Source of the DNA: Psychromonas algarum
GTDB taxonomy: Bacteria > Pseudomonadota > Gammaproteobacteria > Enterobacterales > Psychromonadaceae
NCBI RefSeq assembly: GCF_004376845.1
Contig: NZ_SNUW01000002.1
Coordinates: forward strand, 1 to 64,000
Direction: 5' to 3'
DNA: 64,000 nucleotides
Shown: in pieces, positions 9,270 through 18,169 of the stretch
How the letters are laid out: each line of letters begins with the position of its first letter
How positions within the stretch are numbered: position 1 is the stretch's first letter
The notes under the pieces: model-generated
Database searches by the model: none
What the model was told of the DNA's origin: nothing
What the model saw: only the letters and a program-made list of their open reading frames with translations
Made by a program: the position numbers and the translations under genes

Positions 9270-11114
9270 ATGGCGCAAACACCTCAATCACAGCTTAAAG
9301 AGCTGATCATTAAAGGTAAAGAAAATGGTTTCTTAACCTTCGCAGAAGTGAATGACCACCTTCCGCAAGATATCGTTGAATCAGAACAAATTGAAGATAT
9401 CATTCAAATGATAAATGATATGGGGATACGTGTTGTTGAAACTGCACCTGATGCTGACGATCTTATCCTATCTGGTACAGACAATGATGAACCTGATGAA
9501 GACGCAGTAGAAGCGGCAGCGCAAGTATTAGCAACCGTTGAATCAGAGATCGGTCGCACAACTGACCCTGTACGTATGTATATGCGTGAAATGGGTACAG
9601 TAGAGCTACTAACGCGTGAAGGCGAGATTGTTATCGCTAAACGTATCGAAGAAGGCATCAAAGAAGTACAAAATTCAGTATCTGAATATCCAGCGACTAT
9701 TCGTAACTTATTAGATAATTACGATAGCTATGAAGCAGAAGAATTAAAATTAACAGACTTAATCAGTGGTTTTATCGATCCTAATGACGATATGACGCAA
9801 GCCGTCAGCGCAACTAACATCGGTTCAGAACTATCAGAAAAAGAATTAGAAGATGACGATGAAGATGCTGAAGACGTAGAAGAAGAGGAAGAAGGCCCTA
9901 AAGGCCCTTGTCCTGAAGAAGCTGCTGAAAAGTTTGCTGAATTACGTCGTTTAAATAACATCGTTGAAAAATCAATTACTAAAAATGGTCGTAAACACGC
10001 AGATACACTTTCTGCAATTGACGAACAAGCTGAATATTTCCAACAGTTTAAACTTATTCCAAAACAATTTGATCGTATGGTTAAATTGATCCGTGGCAAC
10101 ATGAGCGCGGCACGTGTACAAGAGCGTTTAATCTTAAAAATCTGTGTTGAACAATGCAAAATGCCTAAAGCTGAATTTATTAAGCTATTTAAAGGTAATG
10201 AAACTAACAGCGCATGGTTAGAAAAATTATTATCAGGCAACGAACCTTATGTAGCAGGCATTAAAGAAGCAACGGAAGATCTAGAGCGTTGTATTCGTAA
10301 AATGTTAGCAATTGAAGTGGAAAGTGCACTAACAATTACTAATCTAAAAGAAATCTCTCGTGCAATGAGTATTGGTGAAACCAAAGCTCGTCGAGCAAAA
10401 AAAGAGATGGTTGAAGCTAACTTACGTCTTGTAATATCAATTGCTAAAAAATACACCAACCGTGGTTTACAGTTCTTAGATTTAATCCAAGAAGGTAATA
10501 TAGGTCTAATGAAAGCCGTTGATAAATTTGAATACCGTCGCGGTTACAAATTCTCAACTTACGCAACATGGTGGATCCGTCAAGCAATTACACGTTCAAT
10601 CGCTGACCAAGCACGTACAATTCGCATCCCCGTACACATGATTGAAACGATTAATAAACTTAACCGTATCTCTCGTCAAATGCTACAAGAAATGGGGCGT
10701 GAGCCTCAGCCAGAAGAGCTAGCTGAACGCATGATGATGCCAGAAGATAAAATTCGTAAGGTATTAAAAATTGCTAAAGAGCCAATTTCAATGGAAACAC
10801 CAATCGGTGATGATGAAGATTCGCACTTAGGTGATTTCATTGAAGATACAACGATTGCACTGCCAGTTGATAGCGCAACAAGTGAAAGCCTTAAAAATGC
10901 AACAAATGATGTATTAGAAGGCCTAACTGCTCGTGAAGCGAAAGTACTGCGCATGCGTTTTGGTATTGATATGAATACAGACCATACCCTAGAAGAAGTG
11001 GGTAAGCAGTTTGACGTGACACGTGAGCGTATTCGTCAAATCGAAGCTAAAGCATTACGTAAACTACGTCATCCAAGCCGTAGTGAGCAACTACGAAGCT
11101 TCTTAGATGAATAG
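9270..11114 (+). CDS. rpoD: RNA polymerase sigma factor RpoD (sigma-70)
   Basis: Primary sigma factor. 614 residues from the ATG used here, next to 613 in E. coli; another ATG nine bases upstream is less well spaced from GGA. Region 1.1 is at the N-terminus, followed by region 1.2 ([20 protein letters not shown]). A very acidic stretch (about residues 193-208) precedes the non-conserved region. Region 2 holds [20 protein letters not shown] and [20 protein letters not shown]. Region 4.2 holds [20 protein letters not shown]. The last 65 bp before the stop are repeated downstream at 11199-11263. Confidence 0.98.
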   Translation: MAQTPQSQLKELIIKGKENGFLTFAEVNDHLPQDIVESEQIEDIIQMINDMGIRVVETAPDADDLILSGTDNDEPDEDAVEAAAQVLATVESEIGRTTDPVRMYMREMGTVELLTREGEIVIAKRIEEGIKEVQNSVSEYPATIRNLLDNYDSYEAEELKLTDLISGFIDPNDDMTQAVSATNIGSELSEKELEDDDEDAEDVEEEEEGPKGPCPEEAAEKFAELRRLNNIVEKSITKNGRKHADTLSAIDEQAEYFQQFKLIPKQFDRMVKLIRGNMSAARVQERLILKICVEQCKMPKAEFIKLFKGNETNSAWLEKLLSGNEPYVAGIKEATEDLERCIRKMLAIEVESALTITNLKEISRAMSIGETKARRAKKEMVEANLRLVISIAKKYTNRGLQFLDLIQEGNIGLMKAVDKFEYRRGYKFSTYATWWIRQAITRSIADQARTIRIPVHMIETINKLNRISRQMLQEMGREPQPEELAERMMMPEDKIRKVLKIAKEPISMETPIGDDEDSHLGDFIEDTTIALPVDSATSESLKNATNDVLEGLTAREAKVLRMRFGIDMNTDHTLEEVGKQFDVTRERIRQIEAKALRKLRHPSRSEQLRSFLDE

Positions 11115-11123
11115 ATAGCTGCT

Positions 11124-11150
11124 AAAAATCCTACTTCGGTAGGATTTTTT
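11124..11150 (+). terminator. rpoD terminator
   Basis: AAAAATCCTAC, TTCG tetraloop, GTAGGATTTTTT. It directly follows rpoD. Confidence 0.92.
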
Positions 11151-11198
11151 GTTTAAACACTTCGAACTGCACCTCACAGAAAACGTGAACGTGCAACT

Positions 11199-11263
11199 GA
11201 AGCTAAAGCATTACGTAAACTACGTCATCCAAGCCGTAGTGAGCAACTACGAAGCTTCTTAGA
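11199..11263 (+). repeat. Duplicated 3' end of rpoD (pseudogene fragment)
   Basis: These 65 bases are identical to 11043-11107 inside rpoD, 156 bp away and beyond the rpoD terminator. The copy encodes the last residues of sigma region 4.2 (ending [10 protein letters not shown], then TAA) instead of [10 protein letters not shown]. Upstream of 11199 only patchy similarity to rpoD remains, and no start codon or ribosome site is seen. It looks like a recombination or duplication scar, not a gene. Confidence 0.93.
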
Positions 11264-11355
11264 AAAGTAAAAAAGTACATGAAGGTAATATTATTAATTA
11301 ATCTTAAAAATGTTACCTTTAACGCTGATTAAATAAGCAATCAATCAGGATATGC

Positions 11356-11384
11356 TAGACAGTTAAAAATCTAGCTTATATAAT
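11356..11384 (+). promoter_or_regulatory. Predicted tRNA promoter
   Basis: -35 TAGACA (11356-11361), 17-bp spacer, -10 TATAAT (11379-11384), followed by a GC-containing discriminator (CAGCGC), as is usual for stable-RNA promoters. It ends 14 bp before the tRNA. Confidence 0.75.
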
Positions 11385-11398
11385 CAGCGCACAAATTA

Positions 11399-11475
11399 GG
11401 CCCTTTAGCTCAGTTGGTTAGAGCATACGACTCATAATCGTCAGGTCCCCCGTTCGAGTCGGGGAAGGGCCACCA
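11399..11475 (+). tRNA. tRNA with CAU anticodon, probably tRNA-Ile2 (lysidine type)
   Basis: 77 nt with encoded CCA. The acceptor stem GGCCCTT/AAGGGCC pairs fully; D-arm GCTC/GAGC, anticodon loop CTCATAA and a TTCGAGT T-loop are all visible. The CAU anticodon could read Met or, after C34 is changed to lysidine, AUA Ile. The acceptor stem is close to E. coli ileX (GGCCCC...) and unlike elongator Met (GGCTACG), which favours tRNA-Ile2. The outermost anticodon-stem pair (27-43) is mismatched. Confidence 0.9.
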
Positions 11476-11487
11476 TATTAAACATCA

Positions 11488-11511
11488 AAGACGCTTTTTA
11501 GCGTCTTTTTT
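11488..11511 (+). terminator. tRNA terminator
   Basis: Hairpin AAAGACGC/GCGTCTTT with a run of six T, 12 bp downstream of the tRNA. Confidence 0.9.
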
Positions 11512-11621
11512 GCTTTCTAAGCCCCCGTAAATACTAGGATTAGCATTCAACTACGTTCCATAGCTATTTATACCAATTCCAATAATGTTGTGATCTAATA
11601 TAACCTCATAAAGGAGCTGTT

Positions 11622-11681
11622 ATGGATCATGATTTAACTAGATTAATTACATCGACATCTAACACCATTCCGCTTAATTAG
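11622..11681 (+). pseudogene. Possible truncated 5' end of an unknown gene
   Basis: A strong ribosome site (AAAGGAG) precedes an ATG that opens only 19 codons (MDHDLTRLITSTS, then five more) before TAG. The frame stops exactly where the IS630 fragment on the other strand begins. This suggests a gene start cut off by an insertion or deletion. I do not recognise the peptide. Confidence 0.35.
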
Positions 11682-12004
11682 TTGATCAGACTCATCCAAT
11701 CTATAGTGCCTGTTTTCTTTACTCTTTTAACATCACTTACAAACTCATTCCAAGCAATACAGATGGCATTAACAATATCTTCGTAACCGTTAAAACACCG
11801 ATTCGCTAAATGATACTGACGTAGCCAGCTCCACACTTGCTCTATTGCATTTAGCTCTGGTGAATAGGGAGGAAGTTTAATACAACTCAAGTTATTAAAG
11901 TCAGTGTCAATATCTTCTGTATGCCATCCAGCTCCATCCATAATGACAACTGCATGTCGACCTTCAACTGTACTTGTGGATATTTGTTCAAGATGTGCGT
12001 GCAT
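11678..12004 (-). mobile_element. IS630-family transposase, 3' fragment
   Basis: 108 residues matching the C-terminal half of an IS630/Tc1-type DDE transposase. The second catalytic block is VVIMDGAGWHTED and the third is LPPYSPELNAIEQVWSWLRQ. The N-terminal DNA-binding part and first Asp are absent, so it cannot act alone. No full inverted-repeat ends could be defined. It forms part of a degraded insertion region between the tRNA and the BNR gene. Confidence 0.85.
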
Positions 12005-12063
12005 AATATCTTTATGGTCTTAATGAATTAAATGAAAAGCCTCATTCTGGGAGGCCATCTCGA

Positions 12064-12267
12064 TTGACCCACGAACAATTAAGTCCGATTGAACAAGTAT
12101 GGAATTGGTTACGTCAGAATGAAGTAGCCAATCGTTGTTTTAAAGACTATAACGACATAGTTGATAAACATCTCGAATCTAATGTACCAAAACGACAGTG
12201 CCTTATAGAAAAAACAATCACTCCATTAAACAACTCGAAGATTAAGTATCCTACCTCTTTTTTTTAA
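12064..12267 (+). mobile_element. Second IS630-family transposase fragment, opposite orientation
   Basis: Only about 40 residues are recognisable (SPIEQVWNWLRQNEVANRC, then a DYNDIV-like stretch); the rest of the frame is unrelated. It matches the same C-terminal block as the fragment on the minus strand, with clear divergence, so the two come from different IS630 copies and not from one inverted duplication. It is non-functional. Confidence 0.7.
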
Positions 12268-12268
12268 G

Positions 12269-12317
12269 AAAAAGCCTCTAACAACTGAACTAACCGTTCA
12301 ATTATTAGAGGCTTTTT
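12269..12317. terminator. Bidirectional terminator downstream of the BNR gene
   Basis: 13-bp arms AAAAAGCCTCTAA/TTAGAGGCTTTTT around a loop that has its own small TGAAC/GTTCA hairpin. T runs lie on both strands. It would end the BNR-protein transcript on the minus strand. Confidence 0.85.
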
Positions 12318-12338
12318 ATTTATAATATTATGTCTCTA

Positions 12339-13706
12339 CTATTCTTTAATAATATAGGTATTGTATTTACCCGAAGTATCTCTTTCTTTCCAATCTGCTT
12401 GGAGCCCTAAAAATTTCACTTCTGGGTGGTAATTTTCTATCAAGCCTACTTTATTTAAGTTTTTAATTTGAGTATCTATAACATGATCTCTTGACCATGA
12501 AATGGCTCCATCAGTTGTTTTATAAGCAACAATTTTACCCCCTGACTTATGGTATGCAATGAAATCATTTACTCCAATTTTTTCAATATCCATTAAACTT
12601 GAGCCCTTTGTAATATTCACTACAGCCCATTCACTTCCTGTCCAACGTGCACTATTCAAGTATTTTTTACCACCCTTTTTATCTGCATATAATAAGACAG
12701 GTTTACCGTCGTCAGTATAAGAAGCTGCAAAATAATAATCGATAGCTTGTTTATTGTTGCTATCAAGTTCTCCACTATCAACAACAAGACAATGATTAAT
12801 TTCATGTTCATCGATACTACTTCCTAAATCAGTACCTGCGGCATCAGTCCAAGTGTCTGTTTCGGGGTAAAAATAAGCAAAATAAGCATTTTTATGATAC
12901 AGGTTATGCTTATTAATCGGTCCCCCACCTGCCATTGTCCAGCCTACTAAAAATCGCTCTGGAATTGCTCCGTGCGCAGGTTCATGACGAAAACCATCAT
13001 TGTAAACTTCATTCATATTAGAAGGCATCGCATCATGAGTATCAATTATTCGAACAGGCTCTGAAAATGTTAAACCATTATCCGTTGATTTAATCATTTC
13101 TAATGGGCGATAATCCGTTGGTGCACCTGTTGTATAACGATAAAAAATATAAATATCCCCGTTAGTTGCTTTATTAATTAAAGGGTAAGTTGCTTTGATG
13201 GGATCATCTCCATTTTTTATTTCTTGGTAATGAGTAGCGTCCCACCCTTCTACGGAGTTTTCTAAAGGAGAGGTAGATTTATACAGTCGACTATTATGAG
13301 CAGAATAAACAACCATTAATTTTCCATCATTTGTTTGTATCATTTTTGGATAATTATGATGATCTCTTTTTTGTTCTGACCAAGTATATTGTGAAAAATA
13401 AGTATCAGGTATTTGCCCAACTATTTTTGAATCAGACCAAAGATGAGTAGTATGATCATATTCTCGCACATATGTATTCATATTCTCACCAGCCCAAGTG
13501 ACCCATGTTTTATTAACCCTTTCATTATAAACGCCAAACCCGGTTCCTCTATCTGAGCTTAAATTATGATTAGATGCAATTTGAACAACTTGAGGATTTG
13601 ATGTTTCCTGTACAGGTATAGATAAACTCATGCTAGATTGCTTACTTGTTGTCGTACATGCAGTTAATAATGTAATAGACATAAAAGTCATCAGAACTAA
13701 TTTCAT
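12339..13706 (-). CDS. BNR-repeat (BNR_4-like) lipoprotein, candidate ulvan lyase (PL24/PL25 type)
   Basis: 455 residues from an ATG with AGAGG eight bases upstream; two ATGs further upstream have no ribosome site. A lipobox (LLTAC, Cys17) predicts an outer-membrane lipoprotein. The body looks like a BNR-type beta-propeller (motifs KSTDNGLTFSEPV and KTTDGAISWS). The propeller carries DHHNYPKM (His116, His117) and YSAHNSRLY (His137), the His pattern of the BNR_4 group that includes ulvan lyases of families PL24 and PL25. Tyr/Arg candidates (YRY at 189-191, Tyr199-Arg200) follow. The substrate is inferred, not shown; a sialidase-like or other polysaccharide-binding role is possible. There is no polysaccharide-utilisation cluster around it, and it lies beside IS fragments, which suggests acquisition. 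Confidence 0.7.
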   Translation of the reverse strand: MKLVLMTFMSITLLTACTTTSKQSSMSLSIPVQETSNPQVVQIASNHNLSSDRGTGFGVYNERVNKTWVTWAGENMNTYVREYDHTTHLWSDSKIVGQIPDTYFSQYTWSEQKRDHHNYPKMIQTNDGKLMVVYSAHNSRLYKSTSPLENSVEGWDATHYQEIKNGDDPIKATYPLINKATNGDIYIFYRYTTGAPTDYRPLEMIKSTDNGLTFSEPVRIIDTHDAMPSNMNEVYNDGFRHEPAHGAIPERFLVGWTMAGGGPINKHNLYHKNAYFAYFYPETDTWTDAAGTDLGSSIDEHEINHCLVVDSGELDSNNKQAIDYYFAASYTDDGKPVLLYADKKGGKKYLNSARWTGSEWAVVNITKGSSLMDIEKIGVNDFIAYHKSGGKIVAYKTTDGAISWSRDHVIDTQIKNLNKVGLIENYHPEVKFLGLQADWKERDTSGKYNTYIIKE

Positions 13707-13900
13707 TAATGGTGCCTCTATTTGCATCATGGCTAAAGTCTTAAAAATAGCACTGATTGTGAGAATACACTGCGAAGCAGTTAAATAAGTTTATGATAAA
13801 GCAACTTATTATTAATAAATTAGAGTTAGAAACACTAGTAAAATAGAGTATTTACTTTAAGCTAATACATTATTTAGTAAACAATAAAACAGGACAAGCC

Positions 13901-14284
13901 ATGAGCGAGTTATCTGCACAACGTATAAAAGAAATTCTAAAGTACGATCAACACCAGCGTTTTCAATACCTTTGTAAAGAAGTAAATAAACAACAAGAAA
14001 TTTGGTTATTAATTGACGAGCACGGTTGTGTCATGCTCAATACTGAAGATGAAGATTGTGTTCCAGTATGGCCAAATGAAGAATTTGCTAAAGACTGGGC
14101 AACGGAAGAATGGTCACATTGTAAAGCAGAAGCAATTACTTTAGAAACATGGCGTAACCGTTGGACTCAAGGTTTACAAGAAGATGAATTATCAATTGTA
14201 GTTTTTCCAGATAAAGATCTTAGTGGAATGATTTTATTCCCTGATGAATTTGAACATGAACTAACGTTACAAGCTAAAAAATAA
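13901..14284 (+). CDS. DUF2750 family protein
   Basis: 127-residue cytoplasmic protein with the DUF2750 hallmarks DEHGCVMLNTEDEDCVPVWP and WATEEWSHCKAEAI. The family is small, acidic and of unknown function. The gene has a reasonable start (ACAGGACAAGCC before ATG) and stands about 40 bp ahead of the DUF1007 gene on the same strand, so the two may be co-transcribed. Confidence 0.85.
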   Translation: MSELSAQRIKEILKYDQHQRFQYLCKEVNKQQEIWLLIDEHGCVMLNTEDEDCVPVWPNEEFAKDWATEEWSHCKAEAITLETWRNRWTQGLQEDELSIVVFPDKDLSGMILFPDEFEHELTLQAKK

Positions 14285-14320
14285 TCGTTTAATCACATAA
14301 GTCCATAAAGAAGAATTTAT

Positions 14321-14977
14321 ATGCGTATCACGGCCCTTTTATTTATGCCTTTTTCATTAAAAAAAATAATACCATTATTTATTCTACTTTTGCCCGTTAT
14401 GGTATCAGCACATCCTCATTCATGGGTTGATACTAATACTTATATCGATAGCGATGACACTCATATTACTTCATTACATATGACTTGGACTTTTGATGTC
14501 GACACCTCACATTACATGTTACAAGGTGAGGATATTAGCCCAGAGAATATAAAAAAAACACTACAAGCACTTGCCGATAGCGTTACGAATAACATGTATA
14601 ACGAGCACTACTTCACTTATTTATACGATGCTAGTCAACCTGTTCGTTATAAAGCAGCCCGCTATCCTCAATTGATACAAGACAAAGATAAATTAGTATT
14701 AAGTTTTGAAATCCCATTATCCAAACCAATCGCCTTTAAAGGCAAAGAACTTCAATTATATATATACGATTCAACTTATTACGTTGATATGTCATGGATT
14801 AATCCAGAAGATGTGCAGTTATCGGAAAACCTTAATAAACATTGCACAGGCAAGATAGTAGAACCTAATGTCACTGATGCTCAACGAGCTTATACTTTGA
14901 CTCTCGCTGAAGATATAGCGTCAAATAATGAGCTTGGACGATTCTTTTCTCAACAGTACAAGCTACACTGTAAATAA
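14321..14977 (+). CDS. DUF1007 family periplasmic protein
   Basis: 218 residues with a long signal peptide (about 1-30). The mature part begins HPHSWVDTNTYI, the defining DUF1007 motif, which could bind metal. Family members are often found next to nickel/cobalt efflux permeases, but none is seen here. The conserved block MTWTFDVDTSHYML follows. Function is unknown; a metal-related periplasmic role is a guess from the family's usual neighbours. Confidence 0.8.
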   Translation: MRITALLFMPFSLKKIIPLFILLLPVMVSAHPHSWVDTNTYIDSDDTHITSLHMTWTFDVDTSHYMLQGEDISPENIKKTLQALADSVTNNMYNEHYFTYLYDASQPVRYKAARYPQLIQDKDKLVLSFEIPLSKPIAFKGKELQLYIYDSTYYVDMSWINPEDVQLSENLNKHCTGKIVEPNVTDAQRAYTLTLAEDIASNNELGRFFSQQYKLHCK

Positions 14978-14982
14978 CCTTA

Positions 14983-15081
14983 TTTCCGGAGAAGGAAATC
15001 GATATAGTTCTATTATCCAGAACTGAGGTTAAATCGTTATTTTACGCTAACTCCGAAAACTTTTCCGCCTACTGTTAGGAA
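14983..15081 (+). promoter_or_regulatory. Structured leader of the serine dehydratase gene (candidate)
   Basis: Two local hairpins: ATTTCC/GGAAAT at 14983-15000 and AGTTCT/AGAACT just after. The GGAGAAG loop of the first could instead pair with a distal CTTTTCC (about 15059-15065), near the ribosome site. It does not match the glycine riboswitch consensus. Confidence 0.3.
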
Positions 15082-15087
15082 ATGCAC

Positions 15088-16455
15088 ATGCTTTCAATTT
15101 TTGATATTTATAAAATAGGTATCGGCCCTTCAAGCTCACATACTAGCGGCCCCATGCTAGCGGCTTATTTATTTGCCAATGATAACCAAATCTTCATTTC
15201 AAAAATAACTCATATTAAAATTCAGTTATTTGGCTCTTTATCTTTAACCGGTAAAGGACATCATACAGACAGAGCTATCATGTTAGGCTTGATGGGATTT
15301 AAGCCTGATACAGTAAAAAGTAATGCCGCAAATAAGTTATTATCCGCCATTTCAGAAAATAAAAAACTACCTTTTTTAAACCAACATAATATTAAGTTTG
15401 ATCCTGCTAGCGATATAGTATTTTGCCAAACTAGCTTACCTTTGCATGAAAATGGATTACGATTAACCGCCTACCAAGAAGATAAGTTACTGAATACTCA
15501 AACTTATTATTCAACAGGTGGGGGATTTATTAGCACAGAGGATCAATTATTAAATCCAATTAAAACAGCCAACAATAAAGTGCCTTTTCCCTTTAATTCT
15601 GCAGAAAGTTTATTAAATCAAGCAGATAAAAACGGCCTGAGTATTGGCGGTTTGGCGTTAAAAAATGAACTCAGTTTTTGTAGTGAACAACAACTCAATG
15701 AAATGACTACTAAAATTTGGGATGTGATGAATCGCTGTCTTGAACGGGGCTTAAAAACAGAAGGTATTTTAGAAGGTGGTTTACATGTAATACGTCGAGC
15801 TCCAGCCTTATTAAAAACCTTACAAGCAAATGAAGGCATTGAAAATGATCCCATGAGTATTTTAGATTGGGTTAATTTATATGCTTTTGCTGTTAGTGAA
15901 GAAAATGCAGCGGGAGGACAAGTTGTTACATCGCCGACTAACGGGGCTGCAGGTGTTATTCCCTCTGTACTTATGTATTACAACAAATACATACGAGAAA
16001 TTGATAACAAGCAACTCAAGGACTTCTTAGCCGTCTCTGCCGCTATCGGCATGTTATATAAAATGAATGCATCCATCTCTGGCGCAGAAGTCGGATGCCA
16101 AGGAGAGATCGGAGTGTCTTCATCTATGGCAGCTGCCGGTTTAACAGCCATCAGAGGTGGGAGTAATGAACAAATTTGTATCGCAGCTGAGATTGCAATG
16201 GAGCACTCTTTAGGTATGACCTGTGATCCAATCGGCGGCTTAGTACAGATACCTTGTATCGAACGTAATGCAATGGGGGCAATGAAAGCAATTAACGCTT
16301 CTAGAATGGCACTAAAGCGTAATAGCAAATCATTAATCTCATTAGATAAAGTGATCGCTACCATGTATCAAACAGGTAAAGATATGAACAAGAAATATCG
16401 AGAAACTTCACAGGGAGGGTTAGCGATTATTCACTTAGCACCACCTTGTGAATAA
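15088..16455 (+). CDS. sdaA: L-serine dehydratase, single-chain iron-sulfur type
   Basis: Deaminates L-serine to pyruvate and ammonia using an oxygen-sensitive [4Fe-4S] cluster. 455 residues from the ATG whose AGG site is eight bases away; an ATG six bases upstream is too close to it. N-terminal beta domain starts LSIFDIYKIGIGPSSSHTSG, as in SdaA. The alpha domain holds the conserved block SPTNGAAGVIPSVLMYY, then GAEVGCQGEIG and MTCDPIGGLVQIPCIERNA with the cluster cysteines. The protein ends in PPCE, a near-terminal Cys as known for this family. It has a potentially structured leader and a terminator after it. Confidence 0.95.
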   Translation: MLSIFDIYKIGIGPSSSHTSGPMLAAYLFANDNQIFISKITHIKIQLFGSLSLTGKGHHTDRAIMLGLMGFKPDTVKSNAANKLLSAISENKKLPFLNQHNIKFDPASDIVFCQTSLPLHENGLRLTAYQEDKLLNTQTYYSTGGGFISTEDQLLNPIKTANNKVPFPFNSAESLLNQADKNGLSIGGLALKNELSFCSEQQLNEMTTKIWDVMNRCLERGLKTEGILEGGLHVIRRAPALLKTLQANEGIENDPMSILDWVNLYAFAVSEENAAGGQVVTSPTNGAAGVIPSVLMYYNKYIREIDNKQLKDFLAVSAAIGMLYKMNASISGAEVGCQGEIGVSSSMAAAGLTAIRGGSNEQICIAAEIAMEHSLGMTCDPIGGLVQIPCIERNAMGAMKAINASRMALKRNSKSLISLDKVIATMYQTGKDMNKKYRETSQGGLAIIHLAPPCE

Positions 16456-16475
16456 AAACTTAGACGGTCAAAAAC

Positions 16476-16502
16476 AAAACCTCTCATGTACAGAGAGGTT
16501 TT
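16476..16502. terminator. Bidirectional terminator between sdaA and FKBP gene
   Basis: 10-bp stem AAAACCTCTC/GAGAGGTTTT with a seven-base loop between convergent genes. Confidence 0.88.
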
Positions 16503-16546
16503 TAAAATACAATATTAGCTAACAGTATTTTTTATTTTCTACTTAA

Positions 16547-17023
16547 TTACAGTCTATTAATTTTTAATAATTCAACTTCGAAAATTAATAATGAACCACC
16601 CGGAATTTTTCCTACACCTCGATTGCCATAAGCTAATTTACTTGGAATATAAAAGCGGAACTTATCACCTTCAACCATCAATTGTACACCTTCAGTCCAA
16701 CCAGGAATAACTTGGTTCAGGCCAAAGCTAATTGGTTTATCACGTTCAACTGAGCTATCAAAAACAGTACCATCAATTAATGTTCCATGGTAATGCACTT
16801 GTACGTTACTTTTTGCAGTTGGATGCACTGTGCCTTCACCTTTCTTTAAAATAACATATTGCATACCAGAATCCGTGCTCATCACACCTTCCTGGGTAGC
16901 ATTTGAAGCTAAAAAGGCTTCGCCTAATTGAATATTTTCAGGGGCGTTTTTGCCTGCGTTAAGGCGTTGAAAAATAAAAAATGCCACGACTAACACAATG
17001 ACAACTAAAATAAATTTACTCAT
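16547..17023 (-). CDS. FKBP-type peptidyl-prolyl cis-trans isomerase, membrane-anchored
   Basis: 158 residues. An N-terminal hydrophobic segment (about 3-20) with no clear cleavage site predicts an inner-membrane anchor facing the periplasm. One FKBP domain follows (about 55-156), with family motifs VQVHYHGTLIDGTVFDSS, VIPGWTEGVQLM and YIPSKLAYG. It lacks the long dimerisation domain of FkpA or Mip. It likely assists folding of exported proteins. Single gene, convergent with sdaA. Confidence 0.9.
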   Translation of the reverse strand: MSKFILVVIVLVVAFFIFQRLNAGKNAPENIQLGEAFLASNATQEGVMSTDSGMQYVILKKGEGTVHPTAKSNVQVHYHGTLIDGTVFDSSVERDKPISFGLNQVIPGWTEGVQLMVEGDKFRFYIPSKLAYGNRGVGKIPGGSLLIFEVELLKINRL

Positions 17024-17248
17024 GATGATTACCTGTTTATTAATATAAAAATAATGCTGACTGTACTAGATTTTTCATAGTTATTTAAGGCTTAGTTTTC
17101 TTAACTCTTGCTTTCATCATTAATTTGAAAGATAAAAAAGTAAATTAAACAATTCTTTCCATAATGGTCTATTACCCTGCATACTTGTTGCAAACAGAAC
17201 TTATTAGACTATTTCACTAAATAACAATTATTTAGTTAAGGAAGATTA

Positions 17249-18169
17249 ATGCGTTTATTATATACCGCTATATTATTGCCTTTTATTATATCTATCCCTA
17301 AAAGTGAAGCTTCTATTTCCCCTCTTACTGCACCACAATGCCAAGAAATGCGAGACAAAAACATTATCAGTCAAACTGCGCCGATTCCTTGTAAGCGCCT
17401 AAAGGTGATTACTTTTCAACATATTAATTTTAAAGGGGAGCAGAAACAGGGCAAGTTAATGGTTCTAGATGCAGTTGCTCCATATGTTGATAACATCATG
17501 CAACAACTATATGCAATGAAATTCCCAATCCATCAAGCAAAGTTAATACAGCACTTTCAAGGGGATGATGAACTATCAATGACAGCCAATAATACCTCGG
17601 CTTTTAATTACCGAAAAATAGCAGGCAAAAAATCAGTTTCATTACATGCCTATGGTGTTGCAATAGACATAAATCCATTACAAAACCCTTTTGTCAGCTT
17701 CACAAGTTGGGGCACAGCAACCTTTAAACCTCTACTAGGCTACCAATATTTAAATCGCAAACAATACCGCTTAGGTAAAGCAGCGTCAGAAGGATTTGCA
17801 GAACAGGTAATTGATGTTTTTGCACAAAATGGTTTTAGAGTATGGGGAGGTGATTGGAATAGCCCAATTGATTTTCAACACTTTCAAACAACACGAGAAA
17901 TGGCAATATTAATGGCTAAATTAAGCTCAAAGAATTCACAAATATTATTTAAGAATCATGTAGATTGGTATCAACAATGCCTGACTTACAGCAAAAATAG
18001 ACAGCAAACCTTAACTATTAGAGATTACAGTTCACAATTAAAAGCAGATTTAAAAAAGCTGAATATAAATAGCAGAAATTTATCGCACGCTTATCAACAA
18101 GCTCCAACTGATTTTATAAAAGTCATTAAACATCCTGAAAAAGCAAACTTAACGCTTTGTTTTAATTAG
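17249..18169 (+). CDS. M15-family D-Ala-D-Ala carboxypeptidase-like metallopeptidase
   Basis: 306-residue exported protein (signal peptide about 1-22) with an M15C/extensin-like peptidase domain. Zinc ligands predicted from the family are His133 and Asp140 (SLHAYGVAIDINP) and His211 (DFQHFQ). WGGDWNSPID precedes the last His, as in this family. It probably trims peptidoglycan peptides in the periplasm. The ATG has a good AAGGAAG site. Convergent with the RND permease gene, sharing a perfect hairpin between the stops. Confidence 0.85.
   Translation: MRLLYTAILLPFIISIPKSEASISPLTAPQCQEMRDKNIISQTAPIPCKRLKVITFQHINFKGEQKQGKLMVLDAVAPYVDNIMQQLYAMKFPIHQAKLIQHFQGDDELSMTANNTSAFNYRKIAGKKSVSLHAYGVAIDINPLQNPFVSFTSWGTATFKPLLGYQYLNRKQYRLGKAASEGFAEQVIDVFAQNGFRVWGGDWNSPIDFQHFQTTREMAILMAKLSSKNSQILFKNHVDWYQQCLTYSKNRQQTLTIRDYSSQLKADLKKLNINSRNLSHAYQQAPTDFIKVIKHPEKANLTLCFN

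Noticed and set aside
9404-10954. Several long minus-strand reading frames opposite rpoD
   Set aside because: They are antisense shadows of a highly conserved gene; Ser-rich, low-complexity translations with no ribosome sites or family match.
11570-11600. Sequence ACCAATTCCAATA as a possible IS terminal repeat
   Set aside because: No matching inverted copy was found at the other side of the IS630 fragments, so an element boundary could not be supported.
14978-15087. Glycine riboswitch before sdaA
   Set aside because: The conserved aptamer core is not present; only simple hairpins are seen.
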